A stretch of DNA of 60,000 nt from Bolinopsis microptera (lineage: Eukaryota > Ctenophora > Tentaculata > Lobata > Bolinopsidae): NCBI RefSeq assembly GCF_026151205.1, contig NC_087081.1, forward strand, positions 9,049,246-9,109,245, in the 5' to 3' direction. The notes beneath the pieces are model-generated. The model did no database searches and was not told the DNA's origin. It saw nothing but the letters and a program-made list of their open reading frames with translations. The position numbers and the translations under genes are program-made. Of the stretch, positions 11,340-21,972 are shown one piece after another. How positions within the stretch are numbered: the first letter of the stretch is position 1; each line of letters starts with the position of its first letter.

Positions 11340-11835
11340 TGTGTGGCGAAATTACCCTGATCTTCTGATCCCATTTGTTTGGCGAAGTTTGGCGCGAAAT
11401 TCGCGCGCGGCTGGCAAAGTCACGCACGTGTATTGGCGAAGTTCGACTACATTTCTACTTCATCCCGGCGATGTTACCCACAGCATGGCGATGTTACCCC
11501 AGCGACCAAATTGCCCATTGTAACACGCAGGCTAGAGCTAGATAAGTAAAATTGGCAGGTATATCAAGGAAATATAATTGAGTTTCAAGTGGTATGGTGC
11601 TTAGCACCGAATATGGTATAGTTTCAGAATGGCGAAGTTACCCCGTATTGCAGGGTAACTTCGCCCTGATTTCAGTGGAACCAATCTAGCTGACTATTCA
11701 TGCCTGGCTGATGTGGTTCATACGAAAACATTTGCTTTACCAATCCTGTTCATATGAGCTATAAACTTTTTCAAGTACTCGTGTCGTATTTTCTAAATAA
11801 CATGAAATATCTGTAATACAAGGCGAAGTTCCCCC
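11340..11835. repeat. Dispersed cluster of a GGCGAAGTTACCC motif
   Basis: At least eight versions of TGGCGAWGTTACCC lie in about 500 bp: near 11343, 11381, 11434, 11466, 11484, 11632, an inverted one at 11648 making a hairpin with the former, and 11822. They are not in a regular tandem array. No coding function is evident in the stretch. Confidence 0.65.
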
Positions 11836-11967
11836 ATTCTACGGTACTATATTTCATGTACACATCTATTTTCCTAACAGTCTAAGTTAAAGCCTAAAGT
11901 TACCGGTACGTGACAAGAACTGCATTAAGTGCACACGTGCGAATTTGATTTTACGCACGAATTAGTT

Positions 11968-12406
11968 TTAAATGTTAGACCAATTAGATTTAGAAATTGA
12001 TCTAATACACAACTTTACTTCTATACACTTCAGTGATTGGGCTGATGACTCCAGTGAAAGGGCTGGTGACTCTAGCGAAAGTGCTGGTGACGATGAGAAA
12101 GACCATAAACCAGGGATTCCTTCGGGAGCATGTAAGATTATATCCAAAGTTTGTTCGCCAATGGGGTGTGTCTGGGTGTCAAAGATCTTCAAGGTGGGTG
12201 CTACTTGTGATGAACTCTAGAAGGATGGGATGGTAATACTCGGTCTGGCCGTCTGGAAGCCCATAGAATTCCAGTTCAGAAACTGAGTAAGGAGGTGCGG
12301 CTACTGATGAGAAGCCTCCTTTATAAAGTTTATTTGGGTTAGAAACGACATCTGGGTCCCTACCCTCGCACAAGGTTATTCTCAATTTTCTTGTTGTGTT
12401 CCACAA
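11968..12406 (-). pseudogene. Unrecognised coding segment with a one-base frameshift
   Basis: On the minus strand 12406-12179 is open (it includes SVSELEFYGLPDGQTEYYHP) and closes at TGA; the adjacent frame, open from 12192 to 11968, continues with FDTQTHPIGEQTLDIILHAP. Reading the two in succession needs a single-base shift at about 12185. The upstream edge follows a TTGGTAG string that could be a splice acceptor. Near the end a 21-bp unit is repeated about three times (LSLESPALSLESS). I do not recognise the family. It may be a decayed transposon gene or a host exon. Confidence 0.35.
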
Positions 12407-12821
12407 CTACCAATAAGTATACTTACCTTTATGTACATTGTACATGATATCTTTCTATAACCATATTCTCTATACAATATTGTTTCTCCTATAATTATAT
12501 ATCGTACATGACAGACATAAAATTTATCCTGACTGCCATCTTCTGTGTTCTCAGTTTACAATGGTTTCCTGCGGACCCTAATTCTTTCTTACAAAAACGT
12601 AGTCTGTGCTATCAGCTAGTTATAAGTGTCCAAGACTACAAATAATGTTTTTCTTCTATCCGCACCCCGGGATCGAGATGTAAGCCTTCTAAAGAATTAC
12701 CTTCAGCAGCTCCATAACTTAAGGTAGATACCATACTATACTATTTGTATCACGTCGCGATCCCCACCGACATGTCATTACTTTCTCTTAGTAGATCTTG
12801 AAGTGAAAATCTTTTCCGGTT

Positions 12822-13031
12822 TTAGCGTTGATGTCGCTGAAAATTTCCGTGGTTGTTAGACTTGCCAAAAGCAAAAGTTCTTACTTCTTTCTCATCAAGG
12901 TATTCCATTAGCGTTGCATTACCATTAGCCTTAGGTAAAGGTATAAAATTCGATAACTGTTTTATCGTCTTATCGGTATCCGCGTGGTTTTCTGATCTAA
13001 TTCTACCGGCCGAATGGCAAAGCGATAAACA
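12822..13031 (-). CDS. Unrecognised 69-codon open segment
   Basis: Open on the minus strand from 13031 to a stop at 12822. The translation has coding-like composition, including IKQLSNFIPLPKANGNATLM and EKEVRTFAFGKSNNHGNF, with balanced charged residues and no low complexity. There is no ATG near the start, so it would be an internal or 3' exon. An adjacent frame upstream (NVYRFAIRPVELDQK) also looks coding, suggesting another frameshift. No family recognised. Confidence 0.3.
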   Translation of the reverse strand, partial: CLSLCHSAGRIRSENHADTDKTIKQLSNFIPLPKANGNATLMEYLDEKEVRTFAFGKSNNHGNFQRHQR

Positions 13032-13087
13032 TTATTTTTCATAACACATCCGCGTTTTCCAACCAGTTTAAGTTAAATAAGGCATAC

Positions 13088-14321
13088 TTGGTCAGTTCGT
13101 ACAAAAGTCGTAAAAAATTCGTACAGTTCGGCACCTTTTTTCAGTTCGGGATTAGTTCGGGAAAAATTCGCCTCATAAATTTTCGAACTTGGATTTAATC
13201 GAAAGAACTTAAATTAACTCAGATGTCAGGCCTTTGATAGATAAGTACCTTTTCAAACGACCGGTGCTTTTAGCGAGGTTAAAATACTCTTTATCTACCA
13301 GTACCATTATCACGAAATCAGATATGGGTCAAGATTTATTTTATGGTTTAAAATCATTAAGAATTTTGTTCAAAGAAAGCGACCACTAAAAATAATTTCA
13401 TTTGATTTTAATTGGATTTCTTTGCGATATCACTACTAATATATCATAGAGATCAGGATTGATGCTACAGCACTCATTAAACGATTGCATTTTATAAACC
13501 AGATTTTAAAGTTATTTAATTGAATTGAAAAGCTGTTTCTAAAACAACCGTTCCATAGGTGCACAGCACATCGAAAAGTAGAAAATTCAGTGCTGAACTT
13601 TTATAGATGAACGTGCAATTTAAAAGAGATCGACAACTTTGTAAAGCAGATTATAATGACATATAGTACTCCCACTCCCGATACATCTCAACCTGTGAGA
13701 GGGTATATTCTTGCCATCAGTTTAACTGCGTCAAACTTACGATGGTCTAGACGCGATATTTTCTCCTGCGTGGTGCTATATAACGAGAATTACATAACAG
13801 AGATTTTATTTTATTTTATACTCCAAATAGTCGGCATCAGTTTGTGACTGACTTTTATACCACTGTACATCAGGGGTCGCTCCTATAATGAAATTTACCA
13901 AGGCAAGAATGCCTCCCTCCGTGACAAGTAACACTGTTCACTACATCCCAAGACTGAACATCACTGAACTTTGAAATGTTTTGGGCTGGGAAAACTATGT
14001 GCTCTATATAAATATAATCGCTGCTATTGACTTCTTCCTCGCTATAATCGGTCAGTATTATTAACGAACGAATCTAGTATATATTATAACCAATATATAC
14101 TAATAATCTCAATAGATGTGTGTGTGTGTGTCTGTCTAGTGTCTGTCTGTCTGTATAGTGCCCAAATAGTGCCGACAAAACTCTGACGAAGCCAAATGAT
14201 TAAGGTTTTTCAAATCGGTCGGTGGTAAGTGGTTTAAAATTCGGTAAAAATTCCTCAGCAGCTTTTTAAAATTCGTACAGTTCGGCACCTTTTAAAAGTT
14301 CGTACAGTGCGTACTGACCAA
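13088..14321. mobile_element. Possible TIR element with TTGGTCAG ends
   Basis: The left end TTGGTCAGTTCGTAC and the right end GTACTGACCAA are inverted. Both ends also carry the direct repeat AATTCGTACAGTTCGGCACC (13118 and 14270). The interior has short GT/CTGT microsatellite runs (14116-14155) and no gene I can support; the 63-codon frame at 13656-13847 is probably chance. Superfamily unknown. Confidence 0.4.
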
Positions 14322-14598
14322 CTATGAAATAAGGTTAACGGTGACCAGTCCTGTGGACAATGACATGGAGCCTATTACGTATGACTATAAATTTATAATA
14401 ATGCAATTTACAGTTGCATTTTGACGTACTTTTGGGAGTACCAAAAGCGCGCAAACTGAATATATTTAACGCGCGAATCTGTTTTTGAAATAATGAATAA
14501 ACTGAAAGTGAAAGAGAATCTAATTTGTAATTACATCGCGCGGGGAATAATGTTGGTCACGTACGTGTAATAGTAAAACTATACTATAAGTATACGAA

Positions 14599-15880
14599 TA
14601 CCTTATCGGACCTTATTTGGACGGACATTACATGAACGGACACAATTATGAACGGACATTAATATGAACGCTCGAAGGCATTCAAAACCATCAAAAATCC
14701 GAATTTTGTTCAATATTTTTTTCAACGTTTTTTAAATTTCAGCAAATGATTTTTAAATCCATTTTTTATACAGTAAGTAAGAAAAGCAGTCATTAAGCAG
14801 TAAAAATGTTAAAATATTTGTACATGATCAGTGTCTAATATCACATATCATCTTCATCAAATGGGTTTTCGTGCATGAAATAGTCCATGCTTAAAACATC
14901 AGTGATTTCTAGCTTTATGGAAACCTTTTTTAAAAATCAAACTACCCCGGTCCTGCATTTCAGTGTTACTGTTAACTTTTACAAGCTATTCGGCGTGAAG
15001 TGGTTTTATCTTAGACAACTTAAGGTTAACCTTAACATCACGTGGAGCTTTCCTAGCATTGTTTCATTGCCGCCCCCGAGTAATATGAACTATAACAACG
15101 TCGGACAATGTCCTTGGCAACACGATTTACCGTGATATCTAGAGGCTGGAGCAAGTTTGTCATGTTGGCGGGGACTAGTTCATGAACTTTGTTGTTGAGT
15201 GCCATAATTTCGTTGACTTTTTTCCGCCAAGTGACCCTTTTTTTATTATCTAGACACTTATTTTACTTCGGAGTATTCCAACAGCCATATTGTTACACAA
15301 GTGCAACCAGCCAATTACAGGAAGCCGAAGGATTTGTTTTTAGCCAGTGACGGTTAAGGTAGTGTGTACCATACTTTCTTCGCCCGAGACTTTGCTGCAA
15401 TGTGCAGCTCCTCATTTAACCCTCACACCCGATTTCTCGAGTATTCGGCTGAGTACACCGGGGGGCTGCATAGACCACTCACGATCCTTAGCTGAATGTC
15501 AACGACACTCACCCCACGACCAGGCAGGCAGTGGGATTTGAACCCGCAACCTCACGATTGCAAAGCTGGCTAACCAACCTCACGATTGCAAAGCTGGCTA
15601 ACCAACTGCGCTACCTGGCCGCATCATATACTAGTAGTTTTCTGTGCCTCCGGCAGACCAAGGAGAACCTTTCCGTCGTTAACTTACGGCACAATAAAGT
15701 TCTCAAAGTTGTCATATTCTGGACAAAAAGTTCGAAATGGAAAAATTTTTGAAAAAATTTCAACGGACTTAAACTTGGACGGACATTAATTGAACGGACT
15801 TTATTTGAACGGACATTAAGATGAACGCTAGGGCCTCCAGCGTTCAAGTAATGTCCGTCCAAATAAGGTCCGATAAGGTA
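14599..15880. mobile_element. TA-target TIR element (CCTTATCGGACC family)
   Basis: Termini are TA|CCTTATCGGACCTTATTT at 14599 and its complement ending GGTA at 15880, with inverted identity of about 35 bp and subterminal GAACGGACATTA repeats. Flanking TA dinucleotides fit a Tc1/mariner-type TA target. No transposase is visible. A SINE was inserted into it at about 15247-15640. Degenerate relatives of the subterminal repeat lie at 16060-16250. The first five bases of the TIR (CCTTA) match those of the element at 21973. Confidence 0.7.
15247..15640 (-). mobile_element. tRNA-headed SINE, copy 1 (duplicated tRNA arm)
   Basis: On the minus strand a tRNA-like head (box A TAGCGCAGTTGGTTAGCC, box B GGTTCAAATCCC) is followed by a body containing CTCATTTAACCCTCACACCC and CGATCCTTAGCTGA on the plus strand and a 3' tail with CCAATTACAGGAAGCCGAAG. 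The head carries a 28-bp tandem duplication (units from 15549 and 15577) covering part of the D and anticodon arms. Related to the copies at 30820 and 45640. The tail here is uninterrupted and serves as the empty-site reference for the palindrome at 45890. Confidence 0.8.
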
Positions 15881-16487
15881 CCTAACGATTCCCTTAAAAA
15901 TAAGGGTAATCTATAAATCACTTTGACGCGGGACTGGGAAGCTATTCTCGCACATAACTTAGGAATCCAAAATTACTAGGTCTAGAGAAGGTTCCAAAAT
16001 CAAACCAGCAATGATAAGTTTAACTTTATCTTATTGAACTTTATTTAATTTTAATTTTGAATGGACACAAATTCAGATTGAACGCTTGAGAGTCTGAGAA
16101 GAGGCCCCAGCTAGGGCATAGAGTACATATATTAATATCCGTTTAACCTTAAATAGTCTGCCCATTTACGTTCAAGTCAACGCCCGTACGTAAACGTTTG
16201 AATGCCTCCGGGCTCCGAGCGTTCATTTTGATGTCCGTTTTTAACTTTAAATGGATACAATGAGATAAAACTATGTTGTCGGAATTAGACAGTAAATAAA
16301 CAATAATGAATAAAAATAAGTCACTTATAGTATAGCAATAAGCAAATAATAATGAAATTATTGCTCCTTAATTCGTGAATTTTTCGTAAGACGCAAACTT
16401 GCGTTAACATAAATAAGGTCTCGCTGCTTGTTAACTGTGAGGCGGTTTTTTTTGTTAATCGTCCAGTCGTACAAGCTCCAATTCGTC
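15880..16487. other. Non-coding stretch with degenerate TIR fragments
   Basis: Contains diverged fragments of the GAACGGACATTA-type repeat around 16060-16250 (GAACGCTTGAG, CGTTCATTTTGATGTCCG). No coding region supported. Confidence 0.45.
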
Positions 16488-16790
16488 TCACAGGGTGAGG
16501 CTGATGTCGATTGCGACAGCGCTTTCATTGCAAAACTCTGTAGTTGCGAGTTCGGGTACCTCGCAACCGAAGTTGCTCCACCAAGAGACTGGACCGTCAG
16601 AATCTTGGCTAAAACTTGAGGCAGCGTCAGTAGAGAATAAGCCTCTTTTCTCTCGGTAGAACGTGTACTGCGAAAGTATCTTCTTCTTTGTTGCGCCGTC
16701 ACACCACGTGTCCATGACATCTAGAAACTCCTTCCAGACATCCTGATTCGTGTGTTGATCATATCCCTGATATATAAGCCGGGTGAACAC
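16488..16790 (-). pseudogene. hAT transposase C-terminal dimerisation-region fragment
   Basis: A 100-codon minus-strand frame holds DGPVSWWSNFGCEVPELATT, which matches the pattern of the hAT dimerisation region (a WW pair, then a P-x-LA-x-x-A helix). In hAT transposases this C-terminal part mediates multimerisation and lies around the last catalytic Glu. The upstream catalytic domain and BED finger are absent, and the typical ATS-x-x-SER ending is not found, so this is a remnant. The overlapping frame 16358-16720 is a shadow. Confidence 0.45.
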
Positions 16791-16799
16791 AAAACCCTA

Positions 16800-17781
16800 C
16801 TGAATGTAGGGGGGAATGGAGCTCGAGCCACCTTTTGTTGGCAAGACTAACCATATCGCTTTTATAGTTTCAATTGCGAAAAGCAAAATTTGCTAACTTT
16901 AAGGTGAACAGATAATATTTGTAATAAATTACACCGATGAAACCAACAGGAATCTTAAGACTATTGTCTGAAAATTTAAGCAAGACTATTATCGGCTCGA
17001 GAATTGAGCATAAATAGTCGACTTCTATCCAGAAACACTAGCGGAGTTTTAGGGCCTGAAACGTGCATGCATGCGCGCTAAAACTCTTTTAGCTCATCTA
17101 GAACATGTAAAATTGCGGTAAACGATGGCGTGTCGACGTGTTAATATTTTAAATCTGATTAACGTTCCTTTATATATGTTCCGAACGTTAAAATCTTTTA
17201 GCGAACGCGTTCACAAACTATTTTTAGTGAGCGTTCCGTACGTTCACTACAACTAAGCCGGGTGTCTATCAAAGTAAATACTCATACTTTGACTCTTTGA
17301 CAATGACATCAACTGTGTGGAACCCGATATCCTAAAAAGAGTAGATATTGGCAATATAATCCTTAATCTGTTTAACCGTGCTACTGCTATTAGTATTGTG
17401 GATGGAGATTGGAGATGCTCCCGCCCATTCATGCATGGCGGATTATCAATATTGTCCCAATTATGTCCAAAATAGGAAATCTCACCGAGGCTGACAACTA
17501 CATTAAATGGATCACCATCATCAATTGTCAGCAAAACTCTCAACCGCATGATCCTTATCAGTTGAGAGAGACCCGCTCGGGGTATTCTGATGAACATACT
17601 GACAGCATGCCTACGGTATCCGTATAGTATTCCAAGGCCCATAAGTTAGGCTGATTCGACACTATGGAAAAATTCATTCTTGCAGGAGTTATGCAAGGGA
17701 ATACGCTACCTGTTTGTCATTACTTATATTGAAGCTGTGCTGTGCAAAAGTCATAGAAGGTCGTGATCTTGGCTTCAAACC
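16800..17781. other. Core of the large inverted repeat, nothing firm
   Basis: A minus-strand open frame at 17253-17642 and a plus-strand one at 17409-17627 overlap; neither has a recognisable domain. GAACG-type inverted motifs occur at 17163-17250 (TTCCGAACGTT, GCGTTCCGTACGTTC). Confidence 0.4.
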
Positions 17782-19143
17782 CGTTCTAATAGACCAAAAT
17801 CATATATAAGACCATGAAGATTATACTTTTCCGAGCCACCGTTGAGCCTGTATTGTTCTATGGCTGAGACCCATTGGATATCAGTTAGTTGCTGTCTGAT
17901 AACTATAAGCGTATCAATGGCTGTTACAGTAGGCCCTCAACAGTTGAATACCATCCCCAATCCAACAGTGATGATTAGTCGAAGCATAATGAAACTAACC
18001 AAGTATTTAGCAAGACACAATTATGAACTGGCCGATCAAGCACTTTTTGGGATTCCCAGCATGAAATAACAGCACCTGTTTCAAAACAGTTAAAGTTCAA
18101 GATTAAACTTACTGTTGCCTAATTCTGAGAACATGGAACGCACACGTGCAAATATGATTTTACGCGCGAATTACCCAGAAACTGAAACTTAATTCTGAAA
18201 GAGAATCTAATTGCGTCGCGCGGGGAATAATTTTGGTCACGTACATCATTTTGTGTTCCCTTTTAAATACAATTACCAGTGCAGAGAGTGGTTTCAGAAA
18301 CGCAAATTCAACTTGCAAAGATGAATTTACCTGGGAACGGTACCTCGCTCAGGCTTTTGTATTTATTAAGTTAAACACATTGATTTAACATTGAACATAT
18401 TATGGCGATTAAAAATATGCCTATAGCAGATAGGGCGGAATGACAGGTTCAGCAACGCCCAGGAATTACAAGCAGCAAATTCTGCTACTGCTAGTGCTAT
18501 CACGGAGAATCGAAGCAAATATTATAGTGGTACTGTGGCATGTCCATTCTTGGTCAGCGTTGTATAGGTTGCATGGATAAGTCCCTGCTTGCTGTTGGCG
18601 TTGCTGCGGTGAGCTGAGGCTAGCTGGAACAATTGTCGGATAACTCTTTGGCTTCGTACTCTCTTCACTTCTTTCTCCGCACAAAACTGTTTAATCCGTG
18701 GGAGGCCCTGTTATTCAAATAAAGTTCTGAACCGTCAATCAAGCGTTTAGTTCTAAAACTGGTTATATATATTATGGAAATTGTAGTTTTGTAGCTTTTC
18801 TCATAACTATCGTCCTATCGAACTGATGATCAATAAACATCACGCGGTTTGCTACAATCAAGTTAATATAAGCAATAAGGGGTCGTTTACATATCAGCAG
18901 ATGGGTCTTCCAAATTGCAAATGATCACGATTGACCATAGGCATATGATATTGTAATTTTGGCACAATAGCACAACACTAATAGCGATACCCGGATTTAA
19001 CATTTAAACAATTTGTAATCGTATTGCCATGCAGTGTTTGTGTAACTCAAGTTAGTAATCGCTTTTCTTGTCAAAAAGTTAATATTTATTTCCTTCGATG
19101 GTAAATTATTTTGTCCTAAATTCATATATTTTCTAATAATATA
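17782..19143. repeat. Large inverted repeat, right arm (~1.36 kb)
   Basis: Reverse complement of 8795-10136. Begins at CCCGTTCTAATAGACC and ends at TATTTTCTAATAATA, beyond which homology is lost. Carries the same 75-codon frame on the plus strand (17842-18069) as the left arm. The near-identity of the arms, compared with the decayed core, points to a recent duplication or gene conversion. Confidence 0.9.
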
Positions 19144-19226
19144 AAATTGGTTTAAGACCAATACAATGTCAAGAAGTCATGTGGCATGTAAGGCGCCAAA
19201 GACAAATTGCTAAAAGGCGCGGCGCA

Positions 19227-19592
19227 ACTGCTGAAAACTGCCACTAACTGCTACAAACTGCCACTAACTGCCACTAACTGCCACTAACTGCTACAAACTG
19301 CCACTAACTGCTGCAAACGGCGCGCGCAGTGCGTGGGCGCGATTGTAGCAGTTAGTGGCAGTTAGTAGCAGTTAGTGGCAGTTTGTAGCAGTTAGTGGCA
19401 GTTAGTAGCAGTTAGTGGCAGTTTGTGGCAGTTAGTGGCAGTTAGTGGTAGTTAGTGGCAGTTAGTAGCAGTTAGTGGCAGTTTCTTTGCACTTAGCTCC
19501 TCCTGTGGGGCGTGCATGCTGCTCACTGCTCACAGTGAGTAGCAGTGAGCAGCAGTGAGCAGCAGTTTCTTTGCACTTTGCCCCTCCTGTGA
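19227..19592. repeat. Foldback minisatellite arms, right
   Basis: CTGCCACTAA-type decamers at 19227-19318, a GC-rich core GCGCGCGCAGTGCGTGGGCG, then complementary decamers at 19345-19484, followed by the string GCACTTAGCTCCTCCTGTG and a GTGAGCAGCA array at 19537-19566. The order is the inverse of that at 7434-7960, so the two are inverted copies flanking the large inverted repeat. Confidence 0.8.
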
Positions 19593-19751
19593 ATCATCTG
19601 ATCTTTAAACCATGCACAGTAAAAGTAAAACCTATTTCTTTAGGATGATGATTGACCATTGTTAATGATCAGGCCTGCAGCGCGCGCTACTTCGAAGCAC
19701 TTGCCGGCTAACATTTCAAAAGTGATTAAGCACGCTCGATTTCTTTACTCG

Positions 19752-19854
19752 TTGTCATACGTTGTATGACCCGCCGCGCACGAAGTGCGCGGCTCCCCCT
19801 GTATCGTCAGGACGATAAAGGTGAAACGACCGTGGGGGTCGCAACGTGATACAA
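19752..19854 (+). mobile_element. ~100-bp hairpin-rich mobile element, copy 2
   Basis: 103 bp, flanked by a perfect 8-bp direct repeat TTTACTCG (19744-19751 and 19855-19862). The left end TTGTCATACGTTGTATGACC and the complement of the right end, TTGTATCACGTTGCGACC, are imperfect terminal inverted repeats. Inside are the palindrome GTCATACGTTGTATGAC (19754-19770), a perfect 9-bp stem with GAA loop (19773-19793), and a TATCGT/ACGATA stem. It has no coding capacity. The 8-bp duplication fits hAT, P or Zisupton-like transposition; the TIR start does not identify which. Confidence 0.85.
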
Positions 19855-19884
19855 TTTACTCGAGAATGGCGAAATTTGAGAAAT

Positions 19885-21640
19885 TTAAATTAATGAATTG
19901 TATGACGTTTTTATTACTTGCTGTGAAGTCCGCAATGCCAATTAAATAAATACACAATTAAATAAATACACAATACTATGAGTATGTTATAAATATTCAA
20001 TGATTGTTTTTTTACGAAAAAAAAAAATATTGACATTTCTTACATTTGACAATTAGGGCCAGAAAAGGGGCTGTTGATACTTTAATAGTATTAGTACATA
20101 CTTTCCTGGAACAAATCAACCGTATTTTCATAAACACACCGCAAGAATTATAGGTCAATTGCTATAAGTATATCGTTGCTCCGACCTGGCGTCTAAAATC
20201 TTGGGCAGTATTTCTTGACATGCCAGTTCCAAACTAAGCCATTTTGTTTAAAGTCGGCACATATAATCAAGGCCAAGGTGCAAGGAAAAAAGAGGACCAG
20301 TCCAGTCATGAATTTACACGATTACAAATGTAGACCCTCTTCCATAGACCACGTGCTAGACTAATTAGAGGTGCAGGCACAGTGCACACGTACCCAATTT
20401 GATAATTGTATTAAGATTTAATTTAAAATAACTCATTATCTCAACGTCCGATCCCTGTAGATAAGAATTGACAAATGGGCAATTGAATTTAAATTAATGA
20501 ATTGTATGACGTTTTTATTATTTGCTGTGAAGTCCGCAATGCCAATACACAATACTATGTTATAAATTATTCAATGATTGGCTTCTTTTACGAAAAGTAA
20601 ATTTTTTTGGACATTTCTAACATTTGACAATTAGGGCCAGAAAAGGGGCCGTTGATACTTGAATAGTACATACTTTCCTGGAACAAATCAACCGTATTTT
20701 CATAGACACACCGCAAGAATTATAGGTTAATTGCTATATCGTTGCTCTGACCTGGCGTCTAAAATCCTGGGCAGTATTTCTTGAGTCTTGACATGCCAGT
20801 TCCAAACTAAGCCATTTTGTTTAAAGTCGGCACATATAATCAAGGCCAAGGTGCAAGGAGAAAAGAGGACCAGTCCAGTCATGAATTTACACGATTACAA
20901 ATGTAGACCCTCTTCCATAGACCACGTGCTAGACTAATTAGAGGTGCAGGCACAGTGCAAACGTACCCAATTTGATAATTGTATTAAGATTTAATTTAAA
21001 ATAACTCATTATCTCAACGTCCAATCCCTGTAGATAAGAATTGACAAATGGGCAATTACATTTAAATTAATGAATTGTATGACGTTTTTATTATTTGCTG
21101 TGAAGTCCGCAATGCCAATACACAATACTATGTTATAAATTATTCAATGATTGGCTTCTTTTACGAAAAGTAAATTTTTTTAGACATTTCTAACATTTGA
21201 CAATTAGGGCCAGAAAAGGGGCCGTTGATACTTGAATAGTACATACTTTCCTGGAACAAATCAACCGTATTTTCATAAACACACCGCAAGAATTATAGGT
21301 TAATTGCTATATCGTTGCTCTGACCTGGCGTCTAAAATCCTGGGCAGTATTTCTTGAGTCTTGACATGCCAGTTCCAAACTAAGCCATTTTGTTTAAAGT
21401 CGGCACATATAATCAAGGCCAAGGTGCAAGGAGAAAAGAGGACCAGTCCAGTCATGAATTTACACGATTACAAATGTAGACCCTCTTCCATAGACCACGT
21501 GTGCTAGACTAATTAGAGGTGCAGGCACAGTGCACACATACCCAATTTGATAATTGTATTAAGATTTAATTTAAAACAACTCATTCGTCATTGTCTCAAC
21601 GTCCGATCCCTGTAGATAAGAATTAACAAATGGGCGATAA
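19885..21640. repeat. Three-copy tandem repeat, 573-604 bp units
   Basis: The landmark TAATGAATTGTATGACG occurs at 19891, 20495 and 21068. Each unit runs to AAGAATTGACAAATGGGC and contains the strings ACCTGGCGTCTAAAATC and CATAGACCACGTG. Units 2 and 3 are closer to each other than to unit 1, which has a ~30-bp extension. No open frame is conserved, so this is a satellite-like expansion and not a gene array. Confidence 0.9.
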
Positions 21641-21760
21641 GAGGTGAACAGGAGCGTGAAACCGCTATAAGTATAAAACAAAGCATCTGAATATTATTAT
21701 TAGACGGATTTTAATTTTTGATCTTTATCAGAACGTAAATTTTAAGTCATTCCGATTGAA

Positions 21761-21926
21761 ATGTTTGTTGGGCGGTCCCCAATTTCCGGCACCTCTTCGT
21801 GCATAAGTCCTTACGACCACAACCAACAGAGAGAGAAGGTGATGAGCTATGAAGCTGCATCATGTCACGACTCCAAGAACTCTCCTAGGACAATCCCGAT
21901 ACAGAGTCCCACCATATCTAACTCAG
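21761..21926 (+). CDS. Candidate first coding exon (unrecognised protein)
   Basis: Begins at an ATG and reads 55 codons to a strong splice donor CTCAG|GTAAGAAG at 21926, ending in phase 1. The last part (from 21888) is duplicated at 28653, where the same donor is retained. The downstream segment 22178-22482 has an acceptor in the matching phase. The protein starts MFVGRSPISGTSS and has no recognisable domain. Moderate support from splice phase only. Confidence 0.35.
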
Positions 21927-21972
21927 GTAAGAAGCAACGTCTCGAAATTGATTCATGTGGAACTAGTGACTA

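Noticed and set aside
15530-15642. Genuine tRNA gene
   Set aside because: Box A and box B are present, but the arm is duplicated and the sequence continues into a repeated SINE body found at two other sites.
8795-19143. Maverick/Polinton element
   Set aside because: Long inverted repeats and size invite it, but no DNA polymerase B, integrase, ATPase or capsid-like ORF is present and the ends do not look like TIR termini.
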